A DNA stretch of 64,000 nt from Stratiolaelaps scimitus (Eukaryota; Arthropoda; Arachnida; Mesostigmata; Laelapidae): positions 6,262,001 to 6,326,000 of the forward strand of contig JABWDB010000012.1 of assembly GCA_019614645.1 (NCBI GenBank), written 5' to 3'. Positions 11,401-20,600 of the stretch are shown one piece after another. Both the position numbers and the translations under genes were made by a program. The first letter of the stretch is position 1; every line of letters begins with the position of its first letter. Below the pieces are notes generated by a model. That model was given only the letters and a program-made list of their open reading frames with translations, did no database searches and had not been told where the DNA came from.

Positions 11401-13556
11401 AACAGTAGCCGGAGCAGTACACACCTTCCCCAGAGATCGAAGTAATATCAACCTTGCCGACTCTGGGGAAGAGATACACTCTCAGTAGAGGATGGTTTTA
11501 GCAGGCAGAGGCATTTTGTCATCCACGTCAACCCCCCTGCACTGGATCGGCCCACTTTCATGGAGATTGGAAATGTCTCTGGTGGTGTCCGTGCGTTTGA
11601 AGAAAATTTCCTCCTCTCAAAAAAAAAGTAGGTATCAATGAGGCTAAACAGCGAATTGCAATTAAAAGTAATACAATAAAACAAACTGAGGATGATGATG
11701 CTACTGATAATTGAAAGTGATAATTAACATATGATTATCAGATTTTTATAGACGTCTGTTGAGATGATCAAGTTTTGAAACCTGTTTAATTAGCAATCTG
11801 TCATTAGCCACAGATCAACATACGTTTCTATTAAACCCTGACCGATTTATCCTTAAACAGGTGATGCAGAGGGCGTTAAGCGGTCTGCCACTGGCCAGTT
11901 ACGTGGAGCACGTGTTTAGTCCAGAGGTGACGACGGTGAATATCTACCCTACGTCAGACGCCACATCGCCCTATGCAAAATGGTTTGACAGACTCTTCAC
12001 GCGTCTCACCGAGGACGGACTTTTCCACAAAGCAGAAAAACTCGAGTTCCTCAACCAATACCGTCTCGAGGTAACTAGGAGTATCCGTCAAAATTAAATC
12101 GAATAACAAAATTAATTCCACTTATACTTTGCCCTCTTGATATTAGTAAGAGTATCCTCTTCGTGATGTACATTGGTTGTTAATTCAGGTAGCCCGTATA
12201 AACATTTTGTGAACTGCAATAGGTTATATGTCATTATAGGGGAATAAACAGATAGTGAGGCATGTTGTGAAGTAATTAATTGCTTGTCTTATTAGTCTTT
12301 AGCCGATAAGTACACTGTAATTCATAGTTTAGCTTGTAACCTGCAACGGAGAGTATGGGCAAGTCTGGTCTGCAAATTTGGGAGTGTCGAGTTTTTCTTA
12401 TCATTGTGTCTCTTTTGGTGACCAATACCACTAAATCTGGATATGAGAAATGATGTACCAATTTATGTAAAGAAAAGGCTAATTAGTAAAGATAACATTA
12501 CATTAATAATACTGTAAGGTGTACCGCGTCATGCTTTCAGGTGGCGATAATGGAACGTGATGATTGGAAGACCTTCGCCCAAAGTGTCACCCTCTTCTCA
12601 GAAGAGAAGTCCAACCGAAGGTCAATAACAGCGACACAATTGTTGATGCCAAAAACAGGGGGATTAATAACTAATTCACACATACCAGGGCGTTTCTACC
12701 GTCATGAAACCCTATCAAAGACTTAGAGAAGTTTGACAGTTTCGGAGGTACTCTTTAGTTTTATCATTATTTTCCTAATTTTTTTTTGTATCACTAATGA
12801 TTGGACAAAATTGCCTTTCGCTGTATCAGTCATTTCCCAACGGTATTCATTACCATCTCTTTCCAGGTGTTCGTATCAAGCAATCGCCGTGAAAGACAAT
12901 CCGTTCCTATTTTGGCTAATGTATGTTGTTTATGCAACATCGATCCTTCTCGTCTTTCTCGAGCGGTGCTTTCCCCCTATAAAGGTATATGTATATGCCT
13001 CAGTGACGCTATACCAGTCCTGTTAGTTTGCGGAGTTTGTGCGGTTTGTATTTAAAGCTAAATCATAATAGTGAAGTAGGACGAAAGCAGATCACATTGA
13101 GAAGTAAATAAAGAAATCGCTTAGAGGTGCGTATAGACTATACAGTTAGTTAGATAAAGAAAGTCGACATTTACAACAATTCGATTTCATGTTCTAGATA
13201 CGCCAAGATTACCCATAGGCGGCACAGCTTCAAAATCCAAAGTTGACCCAAAATGATCTTGAGCAAGAGCTGAATCATTTTGCACCTTTCAGATGGAGTC
13301 AGCTTGGTTTAAACTGCGTCGTCTGTTCAATCATCAGGGTCAGCGTGACGGTGTACAACTACATGAGCCGCCACTAACTTCTTATAACGATAAGAAACGG
13401 GACTTCAGTAGAGGTCTACGGGTGACGCTCAATGTGAGATATGTGGCCATGGCTGAGCCATCCTCTCGAACTGCGCGATCTCGGTTTCGGGGGAAGGATA
13501 TTCGGTACCTGCCCGCCTTTCTGAAACTCGAACACGTGGACAATGACCGGCAGTAA
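2427..13556 (+). CDS. Divergent ionotropic receptor-like membrane protein, tandem copy 1 (13 exons)
   Basis: Exons: 2427-2606, 3341-3483, 3938-4133, 4412-4497, 5487-5763, 7258-7573, 8219-8292, 8491-9065, 9636-9942, 11861-12070, 12541-12620, 12867-12984, 13293-13556. They join in phase into 941 aa, every junction GT/AG. The start codon opens a signal-peptide-like stretch (MHFTIIASIVAIC). Residues about 20-450 are a Cys-containing extracellular part. Exon 8 has a hydrophobic helix (about 452-470), a short pore-like loop (about 475-490) and a second helix (about 500-527, ending FNSQLLFVLQNPR) in the iGluR/IR arrangement. Exons 8-11 resemble ligand-binding lobe S2, including PYAKWFDRLFTRLTEDGLF. 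Exon 12 holds the last helix ending LVFLER; exon 13 is an 86-aa cytoplasmic tail. By family it would be a chemosensory ligand-gated cation channel. Ligand-contact residues are not recognisable, so the IR call is inference from topology and the S2-TM signature. AATAAA runs lie near 13,870. The exon 9 donor (GTTCCC) is weak but conserved in copy 2. Confidence 0.7.
4975..5143 (+). mobile_element. LINE 3'-tail fragment in intron 4 of receptor copy 1
   Basis: A block absent from the matching intron of copy 2 (about 20,225) ends in ACTGCACTTCCGTCAATAAA followed by a TATC/TACC simple-repeat tail. Similar ends with AATAAACCAA and a TTACC-type tail occur at about 45,320-45,390 and 48,735-48,795. This looks like a 5'-truncated non-LTR element. 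Edges are approximate. Confidence 0.5.
8068..8144 (-). mobile_element. 77-bp short element with 7-bp target-site duplication
   Basis: Inside intron 6 of receptor copy 1. AATCATT is repeated at 8061-8067 and 8145-8151. Copy 2 has the uninterrupted site, CTGTCAATCATTAACATA near 22,790. Read on the minus strand the insert runs from a C-run through CCCTAGAAAT to a 3' end TTGAATAAA. Relatives lie at about 26,020-26,070 and 50,335-50,400. Confidence 0.75.
9985..11690 (+). mobile_element. Internally deleted R1/I-like LINE in intron 9 of receptor copy 1
   Basis: The segment is missing from the same intron of copy 2, where flanking sequence continues directly (about 24,590). It starts with a 5'-UTR-like T-rich stretch, then a short ORF1 beginning at 10,123 (MDDSNAEERPSTNARRR), which breaks at 10,218. 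Acidic ORF1-like sequence continues to about 10,460 in another frame. About 10,730-11,060 encodes the C-terminal end of ORF2 (TYMAKIGKTQVDICVLC, then EDVEHTVTQC). The endonuclease and RT domains are absent. This is therefore a 5'-plus-3' deletion derivative, not a full element. The 3' UTR runs to about 11,690. Confidence 0.75.
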
Positions 13557-13937
13557 CTTAGCAACCCTACAGGATCAACTAATATCCAGTACAATATTAT
13601 TTATTATGCACTCAAGGAATGCTATGCTTGAGACGAGTTTGGTATTGTAAGATGCAACTATATATTATATATAATTACTCACTAAAACTCTAATTCACAA
13701 ACTCATTCATTAAATATTGGATCATGATATGTGAAGAATAGCATTACGTCATAACGTATAACAATATATGTTTGTGCCAGTGAAAACAACGGAATATATA
13801 TGATCCGATACATGCAAAGAAGCGCATACAAGACACGAGCCTCAGTCAACTGAACTTATTTATAAGCTCAATAAATAAATAAAAGAAGTCAATAGACACA
13901 GTCATCATGATCAATTATAATCATCGACCACTCAATC
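13557..13937. other. 3' flank of receptor copy 1
   Basis: AT-rich DNA aligned with 26,822-27,180 in copy 2. It contains AATAAATAAATAAAA near 13,870, likely the polyadenylation signal of the receptor transcript. No other gene seen. Confidence 0.5.
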
Positions 13938-15215
13938 AATGACTCAGCGGATGTATTCGGGATGTTGGAAACGTGGAAGATGCCAGTGACCGAGAATACG
14001 TGTTCAAGTCGCTATATTTGAAAGACTAATCAAAGTTCTCAAACACATCTCAGCAATTTAGTCCAAATATCTAAGAGTTTTTTTCCCTAGGCAAAGCTAG
14101 GAACAACTATTTGCTGATTTTATTTATTTTGCTGAGGAATTTTTTGTTCTATTGATTGGGATATATTTCGCCGCACATAACTCCTCTTTACCTCTACACG
14201 AGGAAAAGAGTTGTTTCCGAAAAACGATACTTCACTTTCGAAAATTGTCTTTTGTACATCGTTTTTTAATAGTTTCGTAGATCCCGGAAGATAAGACGAC
14301 TTCTCCATTATATTGTTTCCAAGGGTTGTCGTGACATTGGTCGTAATGTGTTGCTCAGCCCGATTAAACTTGAAGTCGATGCGCAAAGCAAAAACAGAGA
14401 TCTATTGTGAAAAATATATTTGGAGTAAATTGAAATAAATTCCAACAGCACATATACAAATCAGAGTTTGATTGAGCAACAATCAATACCTTTCGTACAG
14501 TGAGCTTCCGTGATTCAATTTATATTCGATCAGATAGTTAAACACAGGGACGGAAATCGATGCAGGGTTGTTCCTGTTTATTGTTATATGACTGAGGTGG
14601 CCTGTCTCTTAGGGCTAAGTGACGAGCAAGGGAACAGGCAGTTTCTGTCCGAGAACTACAGAGTCGAGAGTATCAGCTAGTCCACCTTCGGTAGAAGATA
14701 TAAAGCACCTGTTCGGGTTCTAACTATCCTCCCCCGGAGTAGCACTCTCTGCTATCTGTGTGTTGTGTGCACGTTCCTGCATCCATAATAGGCGCGTTCT
14801 CGTACAGGGCCCTTTCTGCGTGCTGAGTGCACATTTTCCTATATGTAATACGTGTGTTCTCCTACAATTGATATGATTCCAGACTGTGCCGTGTATTTGT
14901 ATGGCTTAAACAGAGACGGAACAAAGCTATATATGCGATTCAGCGCCTCCGGCAAAACAAATGTTTTAGAAAACAAATTTAATGTTTATGATAACGCGCG
15001 AAGGCTGAAGATATTGTCGATCCTAGTTCTCTTGGTTCCATTGTTTTTAATACTTATTGGCGAACCTTCTACCACTGAGAAATAGCAGGGACATATTTAC
15101 AACGAATCCTATCAGTGTCTGTCCACATGAAAAGGTTACCCCCTGTTATATCCCCGAGAAAGATATCGCGCTCCGGAGGTATAAATTGCTGCCTACCTGT
15201 GTCTATTGTCAACGT
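13938..15215. other. 1.3-kb segment present in unit 1 only, LTR-like in part
   Basis: Copy 2 passes directly from the equivalent of 13,937 to the equivalent of 15,216 (near 27,188). So this piece was either inserted in unit 1 or deleted from unit 2. About 14,580-14,870 looks like retroelement LTR sequence: a TATAAA at 14,699 and two imperfect direct repeats of about 50 bp at about 14,755-14,865, each with GTGCAC and a GTTCTC..TACA end. No flanking target duplication was found, so the LTR reading is inference. Confidence 0.4.
14873..15085 (+). CDS. Short ORF with a C-terminal hydrophobic segment, unknown
   Basis: From the ATG at 14,873 the frame gives 70 aa: a polar first half with YLYGLNRDGTKLYMRF, then a hydrophobic stretch (ILSILVLLVPLFLILI) near the C terminus. 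It lies wholly in the unit-1-only segment and starts just after the two ~50-bp repeats. I do not recognise a family. It overlaps the next frame by about 29 bases. It may be an exon or a fragment of the inserted element rather than a gene. Confidence 0.25.
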   Translation: MIPDCAVYLYGLNRDGTKLYMRFSASGKTNVLENKFNVYDNARRLKILSILVLLVPLFLILIGEPSTTEK

Positions 15216-15476
15216 GTCTATCGTAACCAACGATCAAAGAGGGCGGCACATATCGATTGCTCTCATATCCTTATCGCCATTGAGTACAACAACAGCTTCA
15301 AAAGTGTGTTCCACCGCGATGTAATCATACGATCTATTCCCGTTCGTATTCTCGAATTCGTGTTCTACGTTTCTGGTATTGACGTCACATTAAGCAGCGA
15401 CGACTTCGAAAGAATGGCTTTAACAGAAGGTCATCGCTACAAGGAGTGTTGCGGGTGGGGGTTCGTGTATAGATAG
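15090..15476 (+). pseudogene. Unknown Cys-containing ORF, frameshifted in unit 2
   Basis: An open frame of up to about 139 aa ends at 15,476 and includes PTCVYCQRVYRNQ and ECCGWGFVYR. Its 3' part from about 15,216 has a counterpart at 27,188-27,430 in unit 2. There a net 4-bp deletion near 27,307 shifts the frame, and the 5' part is missing. No domain recognised. Open reading in one copy and decay in the other fit either a dead gene fragment or mobile-element sequence. No ATG is obviously preferred, so the start is not assigned. Confidence 0.3.
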
Positions 15477-15595
15477 TGATGAAGAGACAACAAAGATTTC
15501 CTATTAATTAATTCAGAAATAGTTGGAACTTATTAGCATTAATAACAAGAAATCGACACATTTAGGGTAGGTAAATTCCAACATTGCAAAAGGCG

Positions 15596-15667
15596 AGGTT
15601 CCACCGAGACTTGAACTCGGGTCGCTGGATTCAAAGTCCAGAGTGCTAACCATTACACCATGGAACC
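15596..15667 (-). tRNA. tRNA-Gln (anticodon TTG), unit 1
   Basis: The reverse complement folds as a 72-nt cloverleaf. The acceptor stem is GGTTCCA/TGGAACC with discriminator T, the anticodon loop is CTTTGAA, and the T arm is GAGTTCAAGTCTC. It lies 7 bp from the tRNA-Glu on the same strand. No intron; CCA is not encoded, as expected for a nuclear gene. Confidence 0.95.
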
Positions 15668-15674
15668 GAAGGTG

Positions 15675-15746
15675 CTCCGATACCGGGAATTGAACCCGGG
15701 CCGCCTGGGTGAAAACCAGGAATCCTAACCACTAGACCATATCGGA
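15675..15746 (-). tRNA. tRNA-Glu (anticodon TTC), unit 1
   Basis: The reverse complement gives a 72-nt cloverleaf with acceptor TCCGATA/TATCGGA, anticodon TTC in a CCTGG/CCAGG stem, and T arm CCGGGTTCAATTCCCGG. The gene is complete. Confidence 0.95.
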
Positions 15747-15839
15747 CAACAACCACTCGATCATTGGTTGAGATATAATCATTCAGTCATATATGAAACA
15801 AATATCCGCCGGTCCTTGTTAATGCAACCCTATGAATGA

Positions 15840-16145
15840 AGCGAACACCAACATTTCACTGCCTACTGCGGACACGAGTTTGCTATTGCTGGGCGCCATT
15901 CGCCATATCCGGCCTCTGTCCGGGGCGCCATCGGATTAGTGAGCGTGGGCCAGCCATTGGCAGCGCAATGCGGTGGTCAAGCGGCAACGTTTGCTCCTAT
16001 CATGCAGAAGGGTCGACAATCGAATCCGGAGCATCGCAAAGAGTTTTCGTTCTATCTACTTACAAAGCGATTGAAGTTTTCTTTGGTGACCTTTTCATGG
16101 CACATAGTACAATACAGCAGCCCGGTCCCCTTTAACTAAAGTGTC
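15840..16145. other. Conserved block downstream of the tRNA pair, unit 1
   Basis: Matches 27,840-28,150 closely with very few indels. A 67-codon frame (15,939-16,139) stays open in both copies. However, the differences I can see are mostly at first and second codon positions, which does not look like protein constraint. It contains tRNA-promoter-like words (TGGTCAAGCGG; ATCGAATCC). Function unknown. Confidence 0.35.
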
Positions 16146-16149
16146 TCTT

Positions 16150-16670
16150 TTTTCATGAGAAAAAGGTCCAGGTCAGCGAGGCCAGGCTCCCGCTCTCGCA
16201 GATTTGGTTCTCGGTGGCGACGGTGCCAGCCCCGGTGGCAGGCAGACGGTGTCAACCGACGTTCTCCTGGTCCTAGCCAGAATGTTACCTTGGGATCTGT
16301 TAGCTGCTGGAAGAGGCCTCAGGCTCCCTGCTGGGAGTCTCGATACGACGATGGCCTGGAGTCCACTGTCGACACCTGGCAACTAGAGTAGACGCAGGTT
16401 ACTCCGAGAATGACGAAGGTGTATTAGACCAAAAGCCTAATACCAAACCTCAGGGTGTGGTTAGACCCCAATATGTGTACAATGTGTGTCACTAGCGTCA
16501 GCCAAGGTCGTGGGAAAACCAGTCAGGGAACTTGTGGTACATATGGTCAAATCAAGGGCGGCTTGGGCGGGGGTCATAGACTGGATGGCGCTCATTACCA
16601 TCCAGGTGGGCAGGGGACAGATGGACCGCGGAGCCGGCCACAGCTAACATGAGCGGACCTCCTCTACACC
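16150..16670 (+). mobile_element. LINE fragment at the duplication junction
   Basis: Same family as 81-1,730 and 9,985-11,690. About 16,250-16,320 encodes TVSTDVLLVLARMLPWDLLA, from the end of the RT region. About 16,405-16,660 matches the ORF2 3' end at 10,725-11,070. It lies between the two duplicated units, starting where homology of unit 1 ends. Confidence 0.7.
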
Positions 16671-16980
16671 TGACAAGAACGCGGTCAAGGCAACCCTCTC
16701 GTAACTGAATTGAATAAGTGAACCTCTTATGATCACTAAATGCTGTTTCATCCTCACAGAGGCATCGGGAAAATAACTTTTTGCTTCAGTGAAGATTTAA
16801 GTTGAGCCAGATTGCCCATTGCCATGCTACCATAGCAACAAATGGGAGCGGTGGTAGAAACCGAATAGAGGAAGGTAGCTGGTGAGTCTATGAATCTGCT
16901 GCTCGACAACTATTCTCGACGGTCTAGTTCAAAGTTGACTCCTAAAAGATATTATAAGTGCCTTAACTATGCCTTCTTTT
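16671..16980. other. Unit junction spacer
   Basis: About 300 bp between the LINE fragment and the start of unit 2. No gene, RNA or repeat recognised. Confidence 0.4.
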
Positions 16981-16984
16981 CGCA

Positions 16985-17693
16985 GTCCCCCTATTTCTCT
17001 TCACATTCGTCGATAGCGACACGGAGAGCGAGATGTCCACAGTGAACAATAGGAACTTTCCTTGCGTTCAATGAATAATTTACGCCGGAGGACGTCGGCT
17101 GGTAGTATCAAGTGATACCCTATGGCGGATTCACAATGGTCATATCTCAATGAGAGATCATTTCGTTGTGAGTGTTATCGCCACGAAAGTCACATCTTGT
17201 TGACAGATCGGTACCCCCTAGCCTTGTAGGGCTTGTTCCTTTTGCGAGGAGCGATTGTCTTGTCGCGCCTTTTATACTCGTTGGATACATTGTGGTAGAT
17301 CGCGCTGTCCAAACTGTCCATTGGATCAGAGGAATCAATACCGCCGACAAACGATGCGTGGTTCTTTTTCAGCGAATATCCCGAAACAGAACCTCATATT
17401 ATCCGTAGTGGAATAGAGACATCTAATTGGAGGTCCCGATTAATTCGAAAAAGCTGCCGACAACAACTAGGTGCACCAGTATCGAATTTAGCTGAAACAT
17501 AGGTGCTTGTGTGTCTAGTTCGCTCAAGTATATCAAGTTAGTCGTGGGTGCCTTGAGACCAACAAGGTCTCATGTTGTTGCAATACGGCTGTAAACTGTA
17601 AAAACGTGTTGTGGGACAGCTTTCGCCAGGTGAAATTTGTACCCTCGAGTTCAGTTCGTCCCCATGTGCCCTTAAGTCCTGATTGCATTGGTC
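16985..17693 (+). promoter_or_regulatory. Duplicated 5' flank of receptor copy 2
   Basis: Counterpart of 1,731-2,426. No gene supported inside. Blocks shared by both flanks are candidates for receptor promoter elements, but none was identified by name. Confidence 0.4.
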
Positions 17694-20600
17694 ATGCATT
17701 TCATCATGATCGCCTCGATTTTGGCGATCTGCCCCAACACCGCCTCACCGGTCAAGCAGCCCGCCAATAGCAAGAAAGATAACCCTTTGGAGGTTGCAAT
17801 GTCGTTGGTGAGCATCGGTAAACTTGTTAAAGACGCTCAGGATACGCACAGTAAGAGGAAGAAAATATTGCTGGTATGTATAATACAAACGGGTGCATCA
17901 ATCGCTGCCCTCTCTGCACTTAGACGATCCGACCCACCACCCGCACGTAGCACTAGTGTTGAATGATGGGAGTGATTGCAAATTGATAAATGAAAGTAGA
18001 GCATTACATATTACATAAACCACTTTTATTATAAACTAGTATTATAGCCACTGAACCTCCTGCTATCTGCCATGCTACCCGATAAAAATTCATTAGGTTA
18101 CTGGGTCTGCTGGACTAAACGATACGCTGGGGCAGTGGCTAAAGGCAAGAAGTTATCTTTGGAAGAAATTGTATAATGGTCAGCGTGTAGAGACGGGCGC
18201 AATCGATATGTGTGAAAAGAAACAGCAAATAGTTTCTTATTTATTCTATATCTAAGACGATGATTAATAGATGTAACCATATACCCCCTCCAGTGTAGTA
18301 CAGATTTCCTGGTGTTTCTGCTGTCTCCCTATGATGGACGCTTCGATCTCACAAGCGTTTCCTCGTCATTAAGCGAAAACCAATCGCACAGGCTTATGTA
18401 AAGATCACCGCGATACTCACAGCTAGCGTCTAACTGTGACCATAACATTAGCATGGTTAACGATATAGATCAGTTTGAGTGTAATAAAAGTGATTTATTT
18501 AATATTGTTTCTTTCCAATATCAGCCGACGGGTCGGGATGGATGTGAGGAAAGTGAACATTTTATCATTAAATACAGCAAGAAACACATGTTTGATTGGA
18601 GACACTGCCTAGAGGATGTGCCCGTCGATCAAGTCAACGATGCGGTATCCGCCCTTGGTTACATCAGGTAAATTCCCAGCTGTTCGTCGCTAACAAACAG
18701 GAAGATCACGGACCCAGATTTGCCTAATATGGCCTGTCAAAAAATCGTCTCAATTTATTTCAGTTGAAGGCTATGTCGATCTCGGAATGAGTAGAAATAC
18801 CCCGCAAAGATTTTTTGTATTGGAACATGTTTGAATTGGAAAATCTGCTTTCGAAATAACCAAGAATAACTACAACTTTGAACATTCACAAAACTAAAAT
18901 CACCCGAATTCGGTTGTTCAGGTTGGTAAGTTTTCCTTGTAAGTTGACCAGTCACGAAGCAACTCGCCTGAGGCAATAGACAATTATTACATTTAATTAC
19001 CGGTAAAGCTATGAGCCCGCTCATCAATCTTGATTAATTCTTCAACCAACCAATATTGTTGGTCCCAAACTCCTGATCCTATTGTGTGATGATGTTCTGA
19101 TTAGAATGAATAGTTTCTAATTATCAATTAGTGCTATGTATTTTTTATCTATTTGTTGGCCATTTATTGCCAGGCAAATACCCACAACATCGGCGACTAT
19201 CGACGAACTTTCACAGCAAGCAACACGCCTAGTGGACACGTATAATGCGACTGCAACCATCATCAGCGCTGTACATCAAGCACCTGTCCAGGAGATCAAC
19301 GATATCGTTGAGGGACACAAGCCGAAGAAGAAGAAGAACATCATTCGCACCGTGACGGATCTAGCTGATGTATGTTATCGAACGCCGAATTTTGGCATCA
19401 TTTTTAATTTTCATCATTATCATTTAATTGTTAATTATCATTCTCGCAGATTTTACTCTGTCGTATTTTGGCTCACTTTGGCTTTTCGAGTTCTCTATTC
19501 GACGAACACGCACATGCATACTTCTATACAATTTCTGGTTCATGGGACCTTCGGGTCGATACAAAATTTGAGGGACCTTTAAAGCCCCTTTGTCACGCCT
19601 TGGTCTCTGTTGAAATAACGACATTTTCGATCGTCCACAGGTGTTGAATTGGTACCATGACTACAATATGCGTGCAGCAATAAAACGACAACCCATCTTT
19701 CTCATACCTCGCTACGTCATGGACAAGTACTAATTTTTTGAATCAAACTAGATGGCTGCAACTCAGCTCACGGGCTGCTCTCGAAAGCGAAATAACCCTA
19801 TGAGACACCAGCCCAACAGTTAATGGTCGCGAAGGGTGAAAATCTTGCCTGTAATATGCGATCCGTTCTCGTTCTAGGAAGACGTTTTTTTTTGAAAAAA
19901 ATGTTTCTCATCTTTGTGGGAAAGTAGTTTCTTCTTATTATTTTCTTTGCGAAACACACGCCACGGTCAACCTACGGAAAATAACGTTGTGTAGTCTCCC
20001 TTAGAGCTGATTACTTTCTGAACACGTGTTTCAACTCCGCCCCTCATGCGATGTTTATTCGCAAATGGAAACTCCAATATGGATAATTTGTCCTTCGTGG
20101 CTAGCAGGTTATAGTCATAGGATGCACCATGAGACCATGCACCACAGGATAACTTCGTTGTCGTTTTTTTCACTTTCCTCAAGTAATCCGAGGGTATCGT
20201 TGGCAATAGAACTGTATAATTGGACTGTTTCTCCTTGAAATCCTGCCCCTTTCCAAATGGCAAATTAGCGAATAAGCTTAAGTCCTGTAAGCGACTCGAG
20301 ATATGTTATCAGATAACCAAGCGTGCAAGTTCTTAATTTCGCCGAAACTTCCAGTAATAGTCTGAGCAAATAAACAGTTCTACATGCACTGACTGTGATA
20401 TCAAAGCTATGATGAACTCACCTGACGTTTAGAAGCTTCCGGTATTTGATTACAGACAACAGGCGAGGCCGTGCAAGGTCCTCAACATAGAATGTCCCAG
20501 TCACCCCCGTTTCCTTTTAAAATAAATATTCTAAAATAGTACACCTCTGCACATTTGTCTTCTGTATTGTCGGTACCACCTGCAGCTGTAACATGTTCTC

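Larger units (their letters stand above)
1730..16165 (+). repeat. Tandem segmental duplication, unit 1
   Basis: From about 1,730 (the run beginning cagccccccta) to about 16,165 the sequence matches 16,980-28,170 in the same orientation. It includes the 5' flank, all 13 receptor exons, most intron sequence, and the tRNA-Gln/tRNA-Glu pair. Unit 1 is longer because it holds a 1.7-kb LINE derivative, a LINE 3' tail, a 77-bp element and a 1.3-kb segment that unit 2 lacks. Edges are estimated by eye. Confidence 0.9.
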
